DNA of 64,000 bases from an uncultured Lachnospiraceae bacterium (GTDB lineage: Bacteria > Bacillota > Clostridia > Lachnospirales > Lachnospiraceae): NCBI GenBank assembly GCA_910577785.1, contig CAJTNT010000009.1, forward strand, positions 30,604 through 94,603. The letters run 5' to 3'. Position numbers and translations under genes: made by a program. Below, piece after piece: positions 24,409 to 34,206 of this stretch (the first letter of the stretch is position 1; every line of letters starts with the position of its first letter). The notes beneath the pieces are model-generated. The model saw only the letters and a program-made list of their open reading frames with translations. It searched no databases and was not told the DNA's origin.

Positions 24409-27387
24409 TTATGTATTTTTCACTGACAGCCTATTAGAATAAACGGAATTTTTTTCTCTAGCGTTATAGGCAGAAAAAGATTTTATCCGATAATAGTAAG
24501 TTTTTCCCTTGACGACATTTTTATCCGTCCAGGCTACCGTTCCGTTATCTGTAAATTTTTTGACTACTTTATAATTACCAGTTTTGGATAATGAGCGGTA
24601 GACTTTATAGCCCGCGGCATTCTGCGCCTTTTTCCATGTAACCTTGATGCCTTTGGAGACAGGCTTGGCCGCTTTCAGGACCGGTTTCTGCAATGCCGTG
24701 CTTACGGTCAGAACTTTAGAAAATTTAGATGTTTTTGTACCCTGGGATGTTTTACTATAAGTACGTATTTTGTAGGAATAACTCTTTCCCTCTGAGACCG
24801 CGGCATCCCACCATTTCAGCTTATCTGGGCTGCTAATGGTCTTGACACGGACAAACTTCCCGTCAGGGGCATCGGCACGGTAAACCTGATAGCCATCTGC
24901 CCTGGCATCCTGCTTCCAGGACAGCTTAATCTTGCTGCCGCTGGAAACCGCTGCCTTCGTCAGGCTGGCAGCGGACATAGATACTTTAATTGTTTTCACC
25001 TTGCTATAGCTGGAGAAATAAGCTACGCCATTGATTTTGCGATAGCAGCGTATCCGGTAGGTATAAGTATTTCCTGGCTGTATCGTGGTATCCTTAAAGC
25101 TGGTAACAGATGCGCCGCTAATGGTCTTAAGCTTCTTATAGGCGCCGTTGCCTGTCTTGCGGTAAATCCGATAGCCCGTTACATCCTGCTTATTCCAGGA
25201 AAGGACGGCTGTCGAATATTTCTTGACCTTCAGGCTTTTCCAGGTCGGCTTGGGAACCCTTAAGTCCACTTCTTTGGCGGCAGAATAGGAAGACCTCATG
25301 TTTCCGCCATACAGCTTGAGGTATGCGCGTACTTTATAAGAATACAGCTTGCCAGGAACGGCCTTCTTATCCGTGTAGGAAACCTTCTCCAACCCAGTCA
25401 CGCTTTTTATGCGGCTGTATGCCCCGTTATTCTCAGCTCGGAAAATATGATAGCCCTCTGCGCCTGGCACCTCTTTCCAGGATACTTTTACAGATGTGTC
25501 GCCTGTTTTGGAAACGCTTACCGATGGCTTGCTTAATTTTTCCCCTGGCTTTTTACATGCAGAGGATGGCATGTTATTGTACACTGGCACCTTGAATACA
25601 AAGCTGTTGTCAATGGTACCCATTTCCGCATAGCTTTTACGTACGCTCTTGCCCTCATGATCTGCTGCAAGCAGGTTCTGCATATATTGATGCCAATATA
25701 AGCCGTTGTATGAGCCATCCACGTCAAATTTCTGTAAGTAGAAGGTGTCCTGGCCCTTGGCGATATAGTCTGACGATACCGATTCCGCACCGCCCTTCAG
25801 CGCCTTGTAACGGGTATTCCAGCCTTTGCTCTTGGCTTCCTTGAGGCCGTTTATGATAACTGCTTCCCCGATCCCTGTGGCCTGCCTGTTAAAATAATTG
25901 TAATATCCTTTGTAGCCTGGATAAGTACCGGAAATCAAAGCAGAATTCCCACTGACTCCCTGCTCCTGCCTTACCCGGCTGGCGAGGAAAAATGGGCTTA
26001 CCTTCAGTTCCTGGCCAATTTTCATAAAAGCCTGGGCATAGGTAAGATTTTTGCCTTCACCAGATTTATCCCCTAGTACCTTATGGCTCATGAACGTGCC
26101 GCTCAGCACCTTTTCCACGCCCGCTTCCGTATGGTAGGCGCTGTTATAAGTAAGCTGCTCAAACTGAAAGACGGAGTCCTCATTGAGGAAATTGCGCGGA
26201 TCCATATAATATTTGATAATGGACTCCGAGGCCTGCACCCAGGTATTTCCTTCCTTTACAATCCATTTCCCTGTGGAACGGTCATAGCAGCCGTCCTTTG
26301 TGGACTTCCAGGTCACCAGAGTCATTGGGTCGCCCCCATCTACCAGATTTACGCTTTCCCCGTTTTCATTCCTCAGCACTTCTTTCCAGTCCAGCCCGGT
26401 ATTCATGGGTACGAAGGTCCAGTTCGGATGAGCCGCTGTCAAAGACTTGATATAAGTACGGTAGCTTTTAGGGAATGCGGATAGATCCGTATTCCCTGCT
26501 GCCCCCCGTACAGAGCGATCCAAGCCAAACATACGCGCATCCTGGATAGCCGCCTTCCATTCCTGGAGCCTCGCATCCTGGGTGACCACATAGGCATCCT
26601 GGATAAACCCACTGTATGCCGCATCCTGGAACCCATATTCCACCTGGAACCAAAGGGCGCCGTCTTCCCCCAGGGCTGCCCCTGTCAGCTTCACCTGATA
26701 CCCACTGGGAAGAGTATGCGTAAGCCCTGCCGATTCTGACGGCAACGAACGTATGCGCAATTCCTTGCCATTTGAAAGCATGGCATATAAATCATATTCG
26801 GCTATCAATTCTGCAAAAGACATTCCCAAAATGTCCTGCTCTTCTGGCTCTCCGAGATCTTTGGCATTGCCAAAGAGCGCTTCTGCCTGGTCTTCCTTGC
26901 TGTTTTCCTGGGAATCTGCAGCATTCTCTGGAGAAACTGTGCTATTTGCTTGGGTTCCTGCGCTGCCTTCCTGGGAATCTGTGCCATTTTCCTGGGAAGC
27001 TGCGCTATCCTCTTTGGAATCTGCAGCATTCTCAGGGGAATCTATACTGCTCTCCTGAGATCCTGTACTGTTTCCTTCCTGAGAAGCTGCGGCATCTCCC
27101 TGGCTTCCTGCGCTGCCTTCCTGGGAATCCGTAACATTTGCCTGATTTCCCTGGGAGCCTGCGCCGTCTTCCTCTGGGCTGCCAGCCATGCCTTTTTCCT
27201 CATTGCTTTTCTGGGAGGCTTCTGGGCCTCCCTTATCCATATCCCCTTCTCCGTCCACCTCCTCTGACAGACTGGAATCCTGCCGGCTCACCTGGCCTGC
27301 ATACGAATGGGTTCCACTTCCAAAAACGTTGACCGACAGCACTGACACCGCCATCACAGCCGCCACTACTTTCAAATTCTTTTTCAA
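24409..27387 (-). CDS. Secreted beta-N-acetylglucosaminidase with SH3-like and four Fn3 domains
   Basis: A 992-residue secreted protein. Start is a TTG at 27387 behind AAGAGGAGATTATATT, giving LKKNLKVVAAVMAVSVLSVN as signal peptide. Then come a Gln/Ser/Asp/Glu/Gly-rich low-complexity region (to about 185), an SH3-like region (ELRIRSLPSE), and a LytG/LytB-type glucosaminidase domain (HPNWTFVPMNTGLDW; FFLASRVRQEQGVSGNS; YYNYFNRQATG). Four Fn3 repeats follow with the pattern WKKAQNAAGYKVYRS and YYYRIKSF. It should cut the peptidoglycan glycan strand. No LPXTG or membrane anchor is seen at the C terminus. Confidence 0.9.
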   Translation of the reverse strand: MKKNLKVVAAVMAVSVLSVNVFGSGTHSYAGQVSRQDSSLSEEVDGEGDMDKGGPEASQKSNEEKGMAGSPEEDGAGSQGNQANVTDSQEGSAGSQGDAAASQEGNSTGSQESSIDSPENAADSKEDSAASQENGTDSQEGSAGTQANSTVSPENAADSQENSKEDQAEALFGNAKDLGEPEEQDILGMSFAELIAEYDLYAMLSNGKELRIRSLPSESAGLTHTLPSGYQVKLTGAALGEDGALWFQVEYGFQDAAYSGFIQDAYVVTQDARLQEWKAAIQDARMFGLDRSVRGAAGNTDLSAFPKSYRTYIKSLTAAHPNWTFVPMNTGLDWKEVLRNENGESVNLVDGGDPMTLVTWKSTKDGCYDRSTGKWIVKEGNTWVQASESIIKYYMDPRNFLNEDSVFQFEQLTYNSAYHTEAGVEKVLSGTFMSHKVLGDKSGEGKNLTYAQAFMKIGQELKVSPFFLASRVRQEQGVSGNSALISGTYPGYKGYYNYFNRQATGIGEAVIINGLKEAKSKGWNTRYKALKGGAESVSSDYIAKGQDTFYLQKFDVDGSYNGLYWHQYMQNLLAADHEGKSVRKSYAEMGTIDNSFVFKVPVYNNMPSSACKKPGEKLSKPSVSVSKTGDTSVKVSWKEVPGAEGYHIFRAENNGAYSRIKSVTGLEKVSYTDKKAVPGKLYSYKVRAYLKLYGGNMRSSYSAAKEVDLRVPKPTWKSLKVKKYSTAVLSWNKQDVTGYRIYRKTGNGAYKKLKTISGASVTSFKDTTIQPGNTYTYRIRCYRKINGVAYFSSYSKVKTIKVSMSAASLTKAAVSSGSKIKLSWKQDARADGYQVYRADAPDGKFVRVKTISSPDKLKWWDAAVSEGKSYSYKIRTYSKTSQGTKTSKFSKVLTVSTALQKPVLKAAKPVSKGIKVTWKKAQNAAGYKVYRSLSKTGNYKVVKKFTDNGTVAWTDKNVVKGKTYYYRIKSFSAYNAREKNSVYSNRLSVKNT

Positions 27388-27444
27388 AATATAATCTCCT
27401 CTTCTCATTACCAATTTCAGGGCAAATTCGGTTACTATAAATGC

Positions 27445-30400
27445 TTAAGAGTGTTTTGTGAAGCTAAAGGAACACTGGCATACATCCGAATATCCGCTGT
27501 AATACTTCTTCTCCCCAGCCATCCATATGGTGCGGACTTTGTAATAATAGGTAGTCCCTTCCACCACATCATGGTCAATAAATGTTGTGCCCTGGCTGGC
27601 TTCCCCAATGACCTGAAAGCCGCTGTCTGCCTCCTGGCTCCTCTCGATTTCATACCCATATGCCCCAGAAACTTCCTTTACATCCAGGACAATGCCGCCG
27701 TCTGACTTGGCTGTTATGGAGACCACTTTACTGTCCTCCACCGCAGTGGAAGCTTTTACTGGGACTGGCTCTTCGCCAATTTCCGACAGCCCCCAGCTTC
27801 CCGTTGCCGTCACTTTGTAATAATAGGTCTTATTGGGCAGCACAGATTTGTCCGTAAATGCCGTCTTACCTGCCGATACTGACCCGACCACCTGGTAGCC
27901 GCTGCCCTCCTTGGCGCTTCTTAAGATTTCATACCCCCCTGCCCCCGCCTTTTTCTTCCAGGACAGCTTGACCCGGTCTGGCTTTTGCGCGGAAACCTTT
28001 ACCCCCTTCGGGGAATCCAGCATCCATTTTTCCTGAACTCCGGTATAACTTCCATAACCAGTCACCTTCCCCGTATGCAGTGCGCGGATCTTATAATAAT
28101 AGGGCTTGCCAACCTCCACATTGTGGTCCGTATAGATCAGGGAGGATTTGCCTTTCAGCTTGGCGATTGATTTGTAAGGCCCGCTTTTGCTGCCACTGCG
28201 CACAATCTGGTAGCCATTGGCGCCCGCCACGGCTTCCCAGGCAATCTGAATGCCACTTTCCTGGGAATGCAGGGACTTCACTTTTACTGCGCCCAGATTC
28301 CGTGCCGCGGCTGGCTTAGAATTGCCGCTGTAATGGTTCACGCCATTTTTCTTGACAATTGTCTCCACAACGTAGTAGTACTTTTTGCCTGGCACAATGG
28401 ATTTGTCCACATATGTTATGTTACTGCTGCCTTTGACGTCTGCTACCTTCTGATAGCTGCCATTTTCCTTGGTGCTGCGCTTGATGCGGTATGCATAGGC
28501 GCCGGGAGCCTTTCCCCATCCTATTTCCATACTTTTACTGTTTTTCGACCTAACATAACGGATGGAAGTGGGAGAGATCGTATTCTCCGCCACCGTGCCG
28601 CTCACTTTGCTGGTACCCACTTTGCCATTCACACGGTTGACTGCCACCACCCTATAATAATACTTCACGCCCTTCTTCAGCTTCTGATCCACATATTTCG
28701 TCACGTCTGCCGGCCTGAGCGTAGCAACCGTCTTGTAGCCTTTGTTCTTGTAGATACTCCGTTGAAGACGGTATGCATAAGCATTGGGAACCTTTTTCCA
28801 CTTAACCAGAAGGGAGGTGCTGGTCTTAGAGCTTACGCGGACAATGGCGGAAGGCTGTATCGCCCATCCATACATAGGCTCGGAATAACTGCCAAACCCA
28901 TTGTTCTCGCCGCCTCTGGCACGTATCTTATAGTAATAATGCCGATCAAAGCTCACGGCGGCATCGGTATATGAGACGCCAGCCTGCGCCTTTTGGGAAG
29001 CGATTTTCTTATACTCTCCATCGGCGGCCTCACTGCGGTAAACCTCGTATTTGGAGGCGCCTTCTATCTCATTCCAGGTTAAGCGAAGCTGGCCGTCCTT
29101 CGAGATTACGGAAGACAGCATTGGCTGCGCCAGTGGGCTGGCTGCACGGGGCTTAGAGAATTTGGTTCGTTCCCCATCCTCCAGCACAGCCCGTACTTTG
29201 TAATAATATGTATTCTGCGGGCTGAGTCCATTGTCATCATAGCTATCTTTCGTTACCTCCGCGATCCTAGTATAAGAAGTCTCTTCAGAAGCGCGGCGGT
29301 AGAGCTGATAGGATACCGCTCCATCGACCTTCTGCCACTGAATCCGCAGCTTTGCACTGCTTCGGGACTGAATCCCGGAAATAGTGGGCGAATTACCGCG
29401 CAGGGAGAGGTTATAATAGCCTGCAATCGCTTCAGCGTCTGCAATCCCCAGCCGCTGCAGCTTCTCATCCGAATTGAGGAAATCCGCCACATCCGAGGCA
29501 TTGCTCAGAAAAGCATGCTCAATCAGCACCGCCGGAAATCCTGCCAGCTTGCTCCTGCGGATAATTGCCAGATAATCTGCCAGGGAACCATCCGGATACG
29601 TCGTGTTGTTCTCTGAATTACGGATTACGATACCATCCGCCCAGGTAGAGAGCCCCAGAGCCGCCAGCTTCTGATAAATTTCCGTAGCAAGGGCTTTGCC
29701 CTCTTCGCTGATATCCTTGCGGTAATTGCTGTTGGGGTAATAAACGCCAACGCCCTTGGCGCTGGCGCTGGGACTTGCGTTCAGGTGGAAGCTCACATAT
29801 ACATCCGCCTTCTTGCTCTGGGCAAATTCTACCCTGCGGGCATTGCAGTCCGCCGATGTGGCATTCCAGCCGCCAAAGGGGCAGGCTCCTGTCTCCCTGG
29901 TCATGAAAATACTGACCCCGCCATACTTCTGCAGCTCTTCCCTGCAGTACAATGCAATCTTTAATGTCAAATCCTGCTCCCGAAGCCCATGATAGCCTGC
30001 GCCGGCATGGGTATTGTCATGGCCGGGATCCAAAATAACCACCATATCTTTGGCTGCCTTAGGAACACTTCGGAACATTGCGCCGCCCCCTGCCTGGAGG
30101 CCTCCCAGAACATCCTCTACGGACTGATCCGAAGCTACGCTGCCATTTTCATCCAATGTCACCACATTCGCCTCTACCTCATCCAGCAGCGCCTGGTTGA
30201 CAAGCACCTCATCCGGCTCTGCCTCCGCCTGGCAGTTGACGCCATACGATACTTCCATATCCTGCTCTGCCAGGGTTACATGGTATGTTTTCCCCTCCGC
30301 CTGGTAATCCAAAGCATCCAGCACATATACACCAGACTGTTCCTCTTGCTGATACTCCATGCAAAAACGAGCCATGTTTCCGGAAACAGCTTGTGCCCTG

Positions 30401-30831
30401 GCTGTAAATTCCTGGCCTGTGCTGGTATTTACATAGTGAAGGAAAGCATCCTCCAATACTGTGCCATCTTTGCCAAGGCCCGCCACAACATTCTGTATTC
30501 CGGGTATCTGTAAAAACTCACTCTCCTGCATTACAAACTGCAGGATACCTGGCTCCGCCTGTGCCTGCTCTCCTGGCTGGCCTTCCAGCTCCTGCGGCTG
30601 GCCTGCCTGTGCCTGTTCCCCTGGCTGTTCAGCAGACAATTTCTCTTCTGCCTGCTCCCCTGGCTGTTCAGCAGACAATTTCTCTTCTGCCTGCTCCGCC
30701 AACTCCTGCGTCTGTTCTTTGCCTTCCTGTATGCCAGGCCCTATCTCCTGCGCCCATACAGAAGGAGCTGCAGAAGTGGAAATCACGCACATTGCCACAG
30801 CCATTGCAATGATTCTCTTTCTCATTTTCAT
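27445..30831 (-). CDS. Secreted N-acetylmuramoyl-L-alanine amidase (Amidase_3) with seven Fn3 domains
   Basis: A 1128-residue secreted protein. Signal peptide at residues 1-28 (RKRIIAMAVAMCVISTSAAP), then a Gln/Glu/Ala-rich repeat region (EKLSAEQPGEQAE). The catalytic domain has zinc ligands in DMVVILDPGHDN, the GLREQDLTLKIA glutamate, VYVSFHLNAS and the general base in VLIEHAFLSN. Seven Fn3 units run to the C terminus. It cleaves stem peptides from muramic acid. Start at 30831 behind TGGAGAGAGCGTAT. Amidase and glucosaminidase genes are adjacent and share Fn3 type, suggesting joint action on the wall. Confidence 0.93.
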   Translation of the reverse strand: MKMRKRIIAMAVAMCVISTSAAPSVWAQEIGPGIQEGKEQTQELAEQAEEKLSAEQPGEQAEEKLSAEQPGEQAQAGQPQELEGQPGEQAQAEPGILQFVMQESEFLQIPGIQNVVAGLGKDGTVLEDAFLHYVNTSTGQEFTARAQAVSGNMARFCMEYQQEEQSGVYVLDALDYQAEGKTYHVTLAEQDMEVSYGVNCQAEAEPDEVLVNQALLDEVEANVVTLDENGSVASDQSVEDVLGGLQAGGGAMFRSVPKAAKDMVVILDPGHDNTHAGAGYHGLREQDLTLKIALYCREELQKYGGVSIFMTRETGACPFGGWNATSADCNARRVEFAQSKKADVYVSFHLNASPSASAKGVGVYYPNSNYRKDISEEGKALATEIYQKLAALGLSTWADGIVIRNSENNTTYPDGSLADYLAIIRRSKLAGFPAVLIEHAFLSNASDVADFLNSDEKLQRLGIADAEAIAGYYNLSLRGNSPTISGIQSRSSAKLRIQWQKVDGAVSYQLYRRASEETSYTRIAEVTKDSYDDNGLSPQNTYYYKVRAVLEDGERTKFSKPRAASPLAQPMLSSVISKDGQLRLTWNEIEGASKYEVYRSEAADGEYKKIASQKAQAGVSYTDAAVSFDRHYYYKIRARGGENNGFGSYSEPMYGWAIQPSAIVRVSSKTSTSLLVKWKKVPNAYAYRLQRSIYKNKGYKTVATLRPADVTKYVDQKLKKGVKYYYRVVAVNRVNGKVGTSKVSGTVAENTISPTSIRYVRSKNSKSMEIGWGKAPGAYAYRIKRSTKENGSYQKVADVKGSSNITYVDKSIVPGKKYYYVVETIVKKNGVNHYSGNSKPAAARNLGAVKVKSLHSQESGIQIAWEAVAGANGYQIVRSGSKSGPYKSIAKLKGKSSLIYTDHNVEVGKPYYYKIRALHTGKVTGYGSYTGVQEKWMLDSPKGVKVSAQKPDRVKLSWKKKAGAGGYEILRSAKEGSGYQVVGSVSAGKTAFTDKSVLPNKTYYYKVTATGSWGLSEIGEEPVPVKASTAVEDSKVVSITAKSDGGIVLDVKEVSGAYGYEIERSQEADSGFQVIGEASQGTTFIDHDVVEGTTYYYKVRTIWMAGEKKYYSGYSDVCQCSFSFTKHS

Positions 30832-30874
30832 ATACGCTCTCTCCATTTCAACTCATATATTTATACTTGAATAC

Positions 30875-30919
30875 TCAAAAGGCATGGACAGCTGGAGCTT
30901 CCCATCCCGCCCATGCCTT
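30875..30919 (-). terminator. Rho-independent terminator after the second LCP gene
   Basis: 9-bp stem AAGGCATGG/CCATGCCTT (30879-30887 with 30911-30919), followed on the minus strand by TTTGAGTATTC. It starts just after the LCP stop at 30928. Confidence 0.7.
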
Positions 30920-30927
30920 ACCGCCGC

Positions 30928-32019
30928 TTAATATCCTGTATTTGCCCGGATGGTTGCGCTTAAATCCTTCACCGTCTGAGAAGTTTCGTATGCCTCATTG
31001 GAATACAGGAACTGGTGCAGCTGTATCACATTTGCTTCTAGGTCAATCGGAATAACCATATCCCCCATATTGCCAACGCTTCCTGACTCCTTTTCAAAAG
31101 GAAATCCTGTGTTCTCTCCCATATGGTACTTCCCTGCGTCCTTCGCTAATAATACCAGTTCTGCCATGTCAAGGCTAGTGGAAACTTGTGGCAATATCTC
31201 ATCCAGCACATGGTTCAGCGTAAGCAGATCACAGGCCTTTGCCTTCTCGAACATCTTCTGGATGACAGTACGCTGACGTTCCGTACGCCTATAATCCCAT
31301 CCTTCTGTATAGCGGATCCTGGTATAGGCTGTCGCCTGCACCCCGTCCACATGGACGCCTGTGCCGGCAGATACATGGGAGCTGCTGTGCCCTACAATCT
31401 CCCCTGTCGTATCAATGTAGTCATTCATATATCCTACTTCATCTTCCTGGATATCCAGTTCAATCCCACCCAACAGATCAATCGCCTGCGTCAGGGCGCT
31501 GAAATCCACGCTCACATAATCGGTAATGCCCAAATCCAAGTTCTTATTGAGCATCTCAATCGCCTGCTTGGGGCCGCCATTGGCATATGCCGCATTGGCC
31601 TTACGGAAATGGTCCTCGCCGATATCCAGATAAGTATCCCTGTATACGGAAGCCATCTTAATCTCGCCTGACTCTTTATTAATGCTTACTACAATAATGG
31701 CGTCGCTGTTCCCACTCTCAAAAGTACCGGTAGAACGGTTGTCCAGCCCAAACAGGGCAATGCTCTCATATCCCTTGAAGGCTTCCTTCGTCTCAGGCGT
31801 CAGATCATTGATTTTGACATCTTTTTCTTTAATCAATGTCTTCCCCATCTTATCGTATTTATTCCATACAAAGGCAAACGCCAGGCAGCATATCGCCAGC
31901 ACAACTACGACCAGCATAAATATCAGCTTCCTCCGCTGGCGCCTCCTCCTGCCAGCACCCTTCCGCCTCTTGCCATTGGGCGCCTGCCCCCTGCCATTAT
32001 TCCGCATCTCTCTTTCCAT
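30928..32019 (-). CDS. LytR-CpsA-Psr (LCP) family glycopolymer transferase, second copy
   Basis: A 363-residue LCP protein without the Gly/Thr tail of its paralogue. A very basic N terminus (RRKGAGRRRRQRRK) precedes one membrane segment (LIFMLVVVVLAICCLAFAFV). The LCP domain has IALFGLDNRS, NSDAIIVVSINKE, MASVYRDTYLDI, GGIELDIQEDE and RIRYTEGWDYRRTERQR. Expected to ligate the exported polymer to peptidoglycan. Start follows AAGGAGGATCCAAG. Confidence 0.94.
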   Translation of the reverse strand: MEREMRNNGRGQAPNGKRRKGAGRRRRQRRKLIFMLVVVVLAICCLAFAFVWNKYDKMGKTLIKEKDVKINDLTPETKEAFKGYESIALFGLDNRSTGTFESGNSDAIIVVSINKESGEIKMASVYRDTYLDIGEDHFRKANAAYANGGPKQAIEMLNKNLDLGITDYVSVDFSALTQAIDLLGGIELDIQEDEVGYMNDYIDTTGEIVGHSSSHVSAGTGVHVDGVQATAYTRIRYTEGWDYRRTERQRTVIQKMFEKAKACDLLTLNHVLDEILPQVSTSLDMAELVLLAKDAGKYHMGENTGFPFEKESGSVGNMGDMVIPIDLEANVIQLHQFLYSNEAYETSQTVKDLSATIRANTGY

Positions 32020-32101
32020 CTTGGATCCTCCTTCACTAAAATCAGGCAGCTATTTCTTTCGCTTTATACGGCAAAACTCATAATAGTTTTCCAACGAGTC
32101 G

Positions 32102-32110
32102 AGTATAACA
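32102..32110 (-). promoter_or_regulatory. Extended -10 promoter of the second LCP gene
   Basis: Minus strand TGTTATACT: TATACT (-10, 5 of 6 matches) preceded by the TGN extension. The -35 region is weak. It lies about 80 bases before the LCP start in an A/T-rich gap. Confidence 0.5.
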
Positions 32111-32176
32111 CAAAAAAATACACTTTTCCACAAAGATTAAGAAATGGCGCTAATATTAATATTTACTTAATATTTT

Positions 32177-32980
32177 TTACAAATCCTTCAGATTAAGATA
32201 AAAAATGGTGTATGCATCGAGTTCGCCTGCCACCTCATAGCCCAGCCCGCACAATGCCTCCTGGGCTAAATTATCTTTATAATAGACCAGATAATTGCAA
32301 GCTTCCCGTTTGGAATATTTCTTAAGGCTCTGCAAGTCGGGCTGCTGGCTGCACATGACCTGATAAATCTTCTTGCTGTTTTTGTTCTCGAAGCCTTTGT
32401 TGCGCAGGGCATTGCGCCCGTAAGGCATACAAATTTCCGCATCATACTGGCGGACGTAGGGCAGAAGCTCATTAACGACAATGGCTTTTTTGTGAGAAAC
32501 GCCGCGCATCGTGGCGTCTTCCTCTATCTGATCGCACAAATCCACCACATTTTGGGGAATTTTATAGATATTATCGGCCTTGCTGAAGTTTTGCGGTGTA
32601 TAGACAGCGCTTCCCGTCACTGCGATTACCAAAGCCGCGCCTGCCACGAGAGCTGCTTTCTTCCTCCATGGAAGCGCAGGCTTCAGTTGGAAGGCAAAGC
32701 CATAGGCCACCACCATCGGCAGGGGCAGGATCCAGAACATACGCCAGTAAACATCTGCGCCAATACAGTATTCCATAATTATTTTTGCCGTCACCGGGAA
32801 AAAATAGATGCCAAAGAAAAAGACAGAATACCAGGATAATAAGGCTGTCCTGGCACGTTCTGCATTTGCTTTGGGCGTACCGTTCAAAAAAAGCAGCGCC
32901 GCGAGAAACAGCCCCATATGCATCCCAGAGCCAATAAACTGCCCATATACTTCCCATGCCATACGAAAAACCTCTCTCAT
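32177..32980 (-). CDS. Membrane protein of unknown function in the polysaccharide locus
   Basis: A 267-residue protein. The first 150 residues hold about four hydrophobic segments (GLFLAALLFL; VFFFGIYFFPVTAK; MFWILPLPMVVAYGFAF; KKAALVAGAALVIAVTG). The rest is a soluble, probably extracytoplasmic part ending in YTIFYLNLKDL. I do not recognise a family. It directly follows the DUF6077 gene and may be its partner; the soluble tail resembles those after membrane regions of GT-C-like proteins. Start at 32980 follows GAAGGAGGAAGGCG. Confidence 0.75.
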   Translation of the reverse strand: MREVFRMAWEVYGQFIGSGMHMGLFLAALLFLNGTPKANAERARTALLSWYSVFFFGIYFFPVTAKIIMEYCIGADVYWRMFWILPLPMVVAYGFAFQLKPALPWRKKAALVAGAALVIAVTGSAVYTPQNFSKADNIYKIPQNVVDLCDQIEEDATMRGVSHKKAIVVNELLPYVRQYDAEICMPYGRNALRNKGFENKNSKKIYQVMCSQQPDLQSLKKYSKREACNYLVYYKDNLAQEALCGLGYEVAGELDAYTIFYLNLKDL

Positions 32981-33010
32981 CGCCTTCCTCCTTCTATTCT
33001 CCTGCCTGTG

Positions 33011-33088
33011 AACCCATGGATTCTGCGCAATCACCCATGGATTGCGGCCAACCTTCCATGGACTTTTGCATCCATCAATGGATTGCCA
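33011..33088. repeat. Short degenerate tandem repeat of CCATGGATT at a gene end
   Basis: CCCATGGATT occurs at 33013 and 33033 and related TCCATGGACTT and TCAATGGATT at about 33055 and 33075, at 20-22 base spacing. The last copy overlaps the stop codon of the DUF6077 gene. Confidence 0.6.
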
Positions 33089-34106
33089 GATAAATAGCTG
33101 CGCATATCATATTAGGGATGCAGCACAGCGCCGTATAGATCAGCATTTTAATACTCTTGTTCCTGGCCGCGCTGAGGATGCCAAAGATTCCCAACATAAC
33201 AGCTCCCAGCATAATCCCCATCGAAGATACCATGCAGCAGGCGCACATCAGCAGCAATAAGAACAGCCAGTCCGCACGTACAGACTCCCCCTCCCACAGA
33301 TGCAGCATCATATAAAATGCCATTGGCACGAGGATGGCGCACAATACGGCCTTGCCCTGCCAGATGCGCACCAGGGTAAACATTCCCTGCGTATATACGG
33401 TATATCCGGAAAATAACGTAAGGAGGATCACAAAAAACAGGAAATATGCCGCCTGCGCTGGCTGGCCGGAAAATAATTTCCTTCCCAGCAGGGCATACAC
33501 TGCATAGGAGAGGATGATCAAGGTTGCAGCCAAAACAACGTGTGCCGTAACCGCAGGATGTACGCCGCTTATTCTGCTTAAGAATGCGACAAAGGAGAAG
33601 AAGGGGGACAATACATACCGCGTTGGCAATGCTGTATACTCCATCCCCGTGTAAGGGCTGACAGAGAATATCGTATTTGTGGAAACGGCAGTGGTCGCCG
33701 CCCCCACATAGAGGGCGTCATCCTCATCAATATGCAGGTACCTTACATATACATAGGCCTGTCCGAGGACAAGCAGCAGGTTCACCCACCCCATCACTGG
33801 CAGGCTTCGCAAAGAAGCGATGCCCTTCACGGCCATCATAGCCATCTTGCGCCGGTTGGCGATGACAGAAATCACCGCCAGGAGGATTACGATGCCGCCA
33901 TAAATCATGCACAGCAAGTCCAGGCTCTGCCTCTGGAAAATCAGCGGCAGCGCAACTACCTCAAAAATCCCCCAGAGGATCACAAATCCTGCCGCCCAGC
34001 CAAGCAGCATGCTCCGCCTGTCTTCGGGCAGGCTCCCGGCATACAGCATGCCTATGATGCCAGGGACGATGAGCAATATCATAAATAATGCAATTAGATT
34101 GGCCAT
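33075..34106 (-). CDS. DUF6077-like polytopic membrane protein
   Basis: A 343-residue, very hydrophobic protein with about nine to ten membrane segments (NLIALFMILLIVPGIIGML; LLLVLGQAYVYVRYL; AAYFLFFVILLTLFSGYTVY). The motif DEDDALYVGAATTA after the fourth segment resembles the acidic donor-site loop of GT-C glycosyltransferases. I recognise the overall shape as the DUF6077 type, though not with certainty. It could be a lipid-sugar-using transferase or polymerase. Start follows TAGGAGATATTTCATT. Confidence 0.7.
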   Translation of the reverse strand: MANLIALFMILLIVPGIIGMLYAGSLPEDRRSMLLGWAAGFVILWGIFEVVALPLIFQRQSLDLLCMIYGGIVILLAVISVIANRRKMAMMAVKGIASLRSLPVMGWVNLLLVLGQAYVYVRYLHIDEDDALYVGAATTAVSTNTIFSVSPYTGMEYTALPTRYVLSPFFSFVAFLSRISGVHPAVTAHVVLAATLIILSYAVYALLGRKLFSGQPAQAAYFLFFVILLTLFSGYTVYTQGMFTLVRIWQGKAVLCAILVPMAFYMMLHLWEGESVRADWLFLLLLMCACCMVSSMGIMLGAVMLGIFGILSAARNKSIKMLIYTALCCIPNMICAAIYLAIH

Positions 34107-34206
34107 AATGAAATATCTCCTATTCCTGAAGCGTTCCTAACTTACAGATACCGTTCGTGCAGGATAACTTTTCAGCCCGCAAGGCGGGGGAATCAGGCGC
34201 ATCTTT

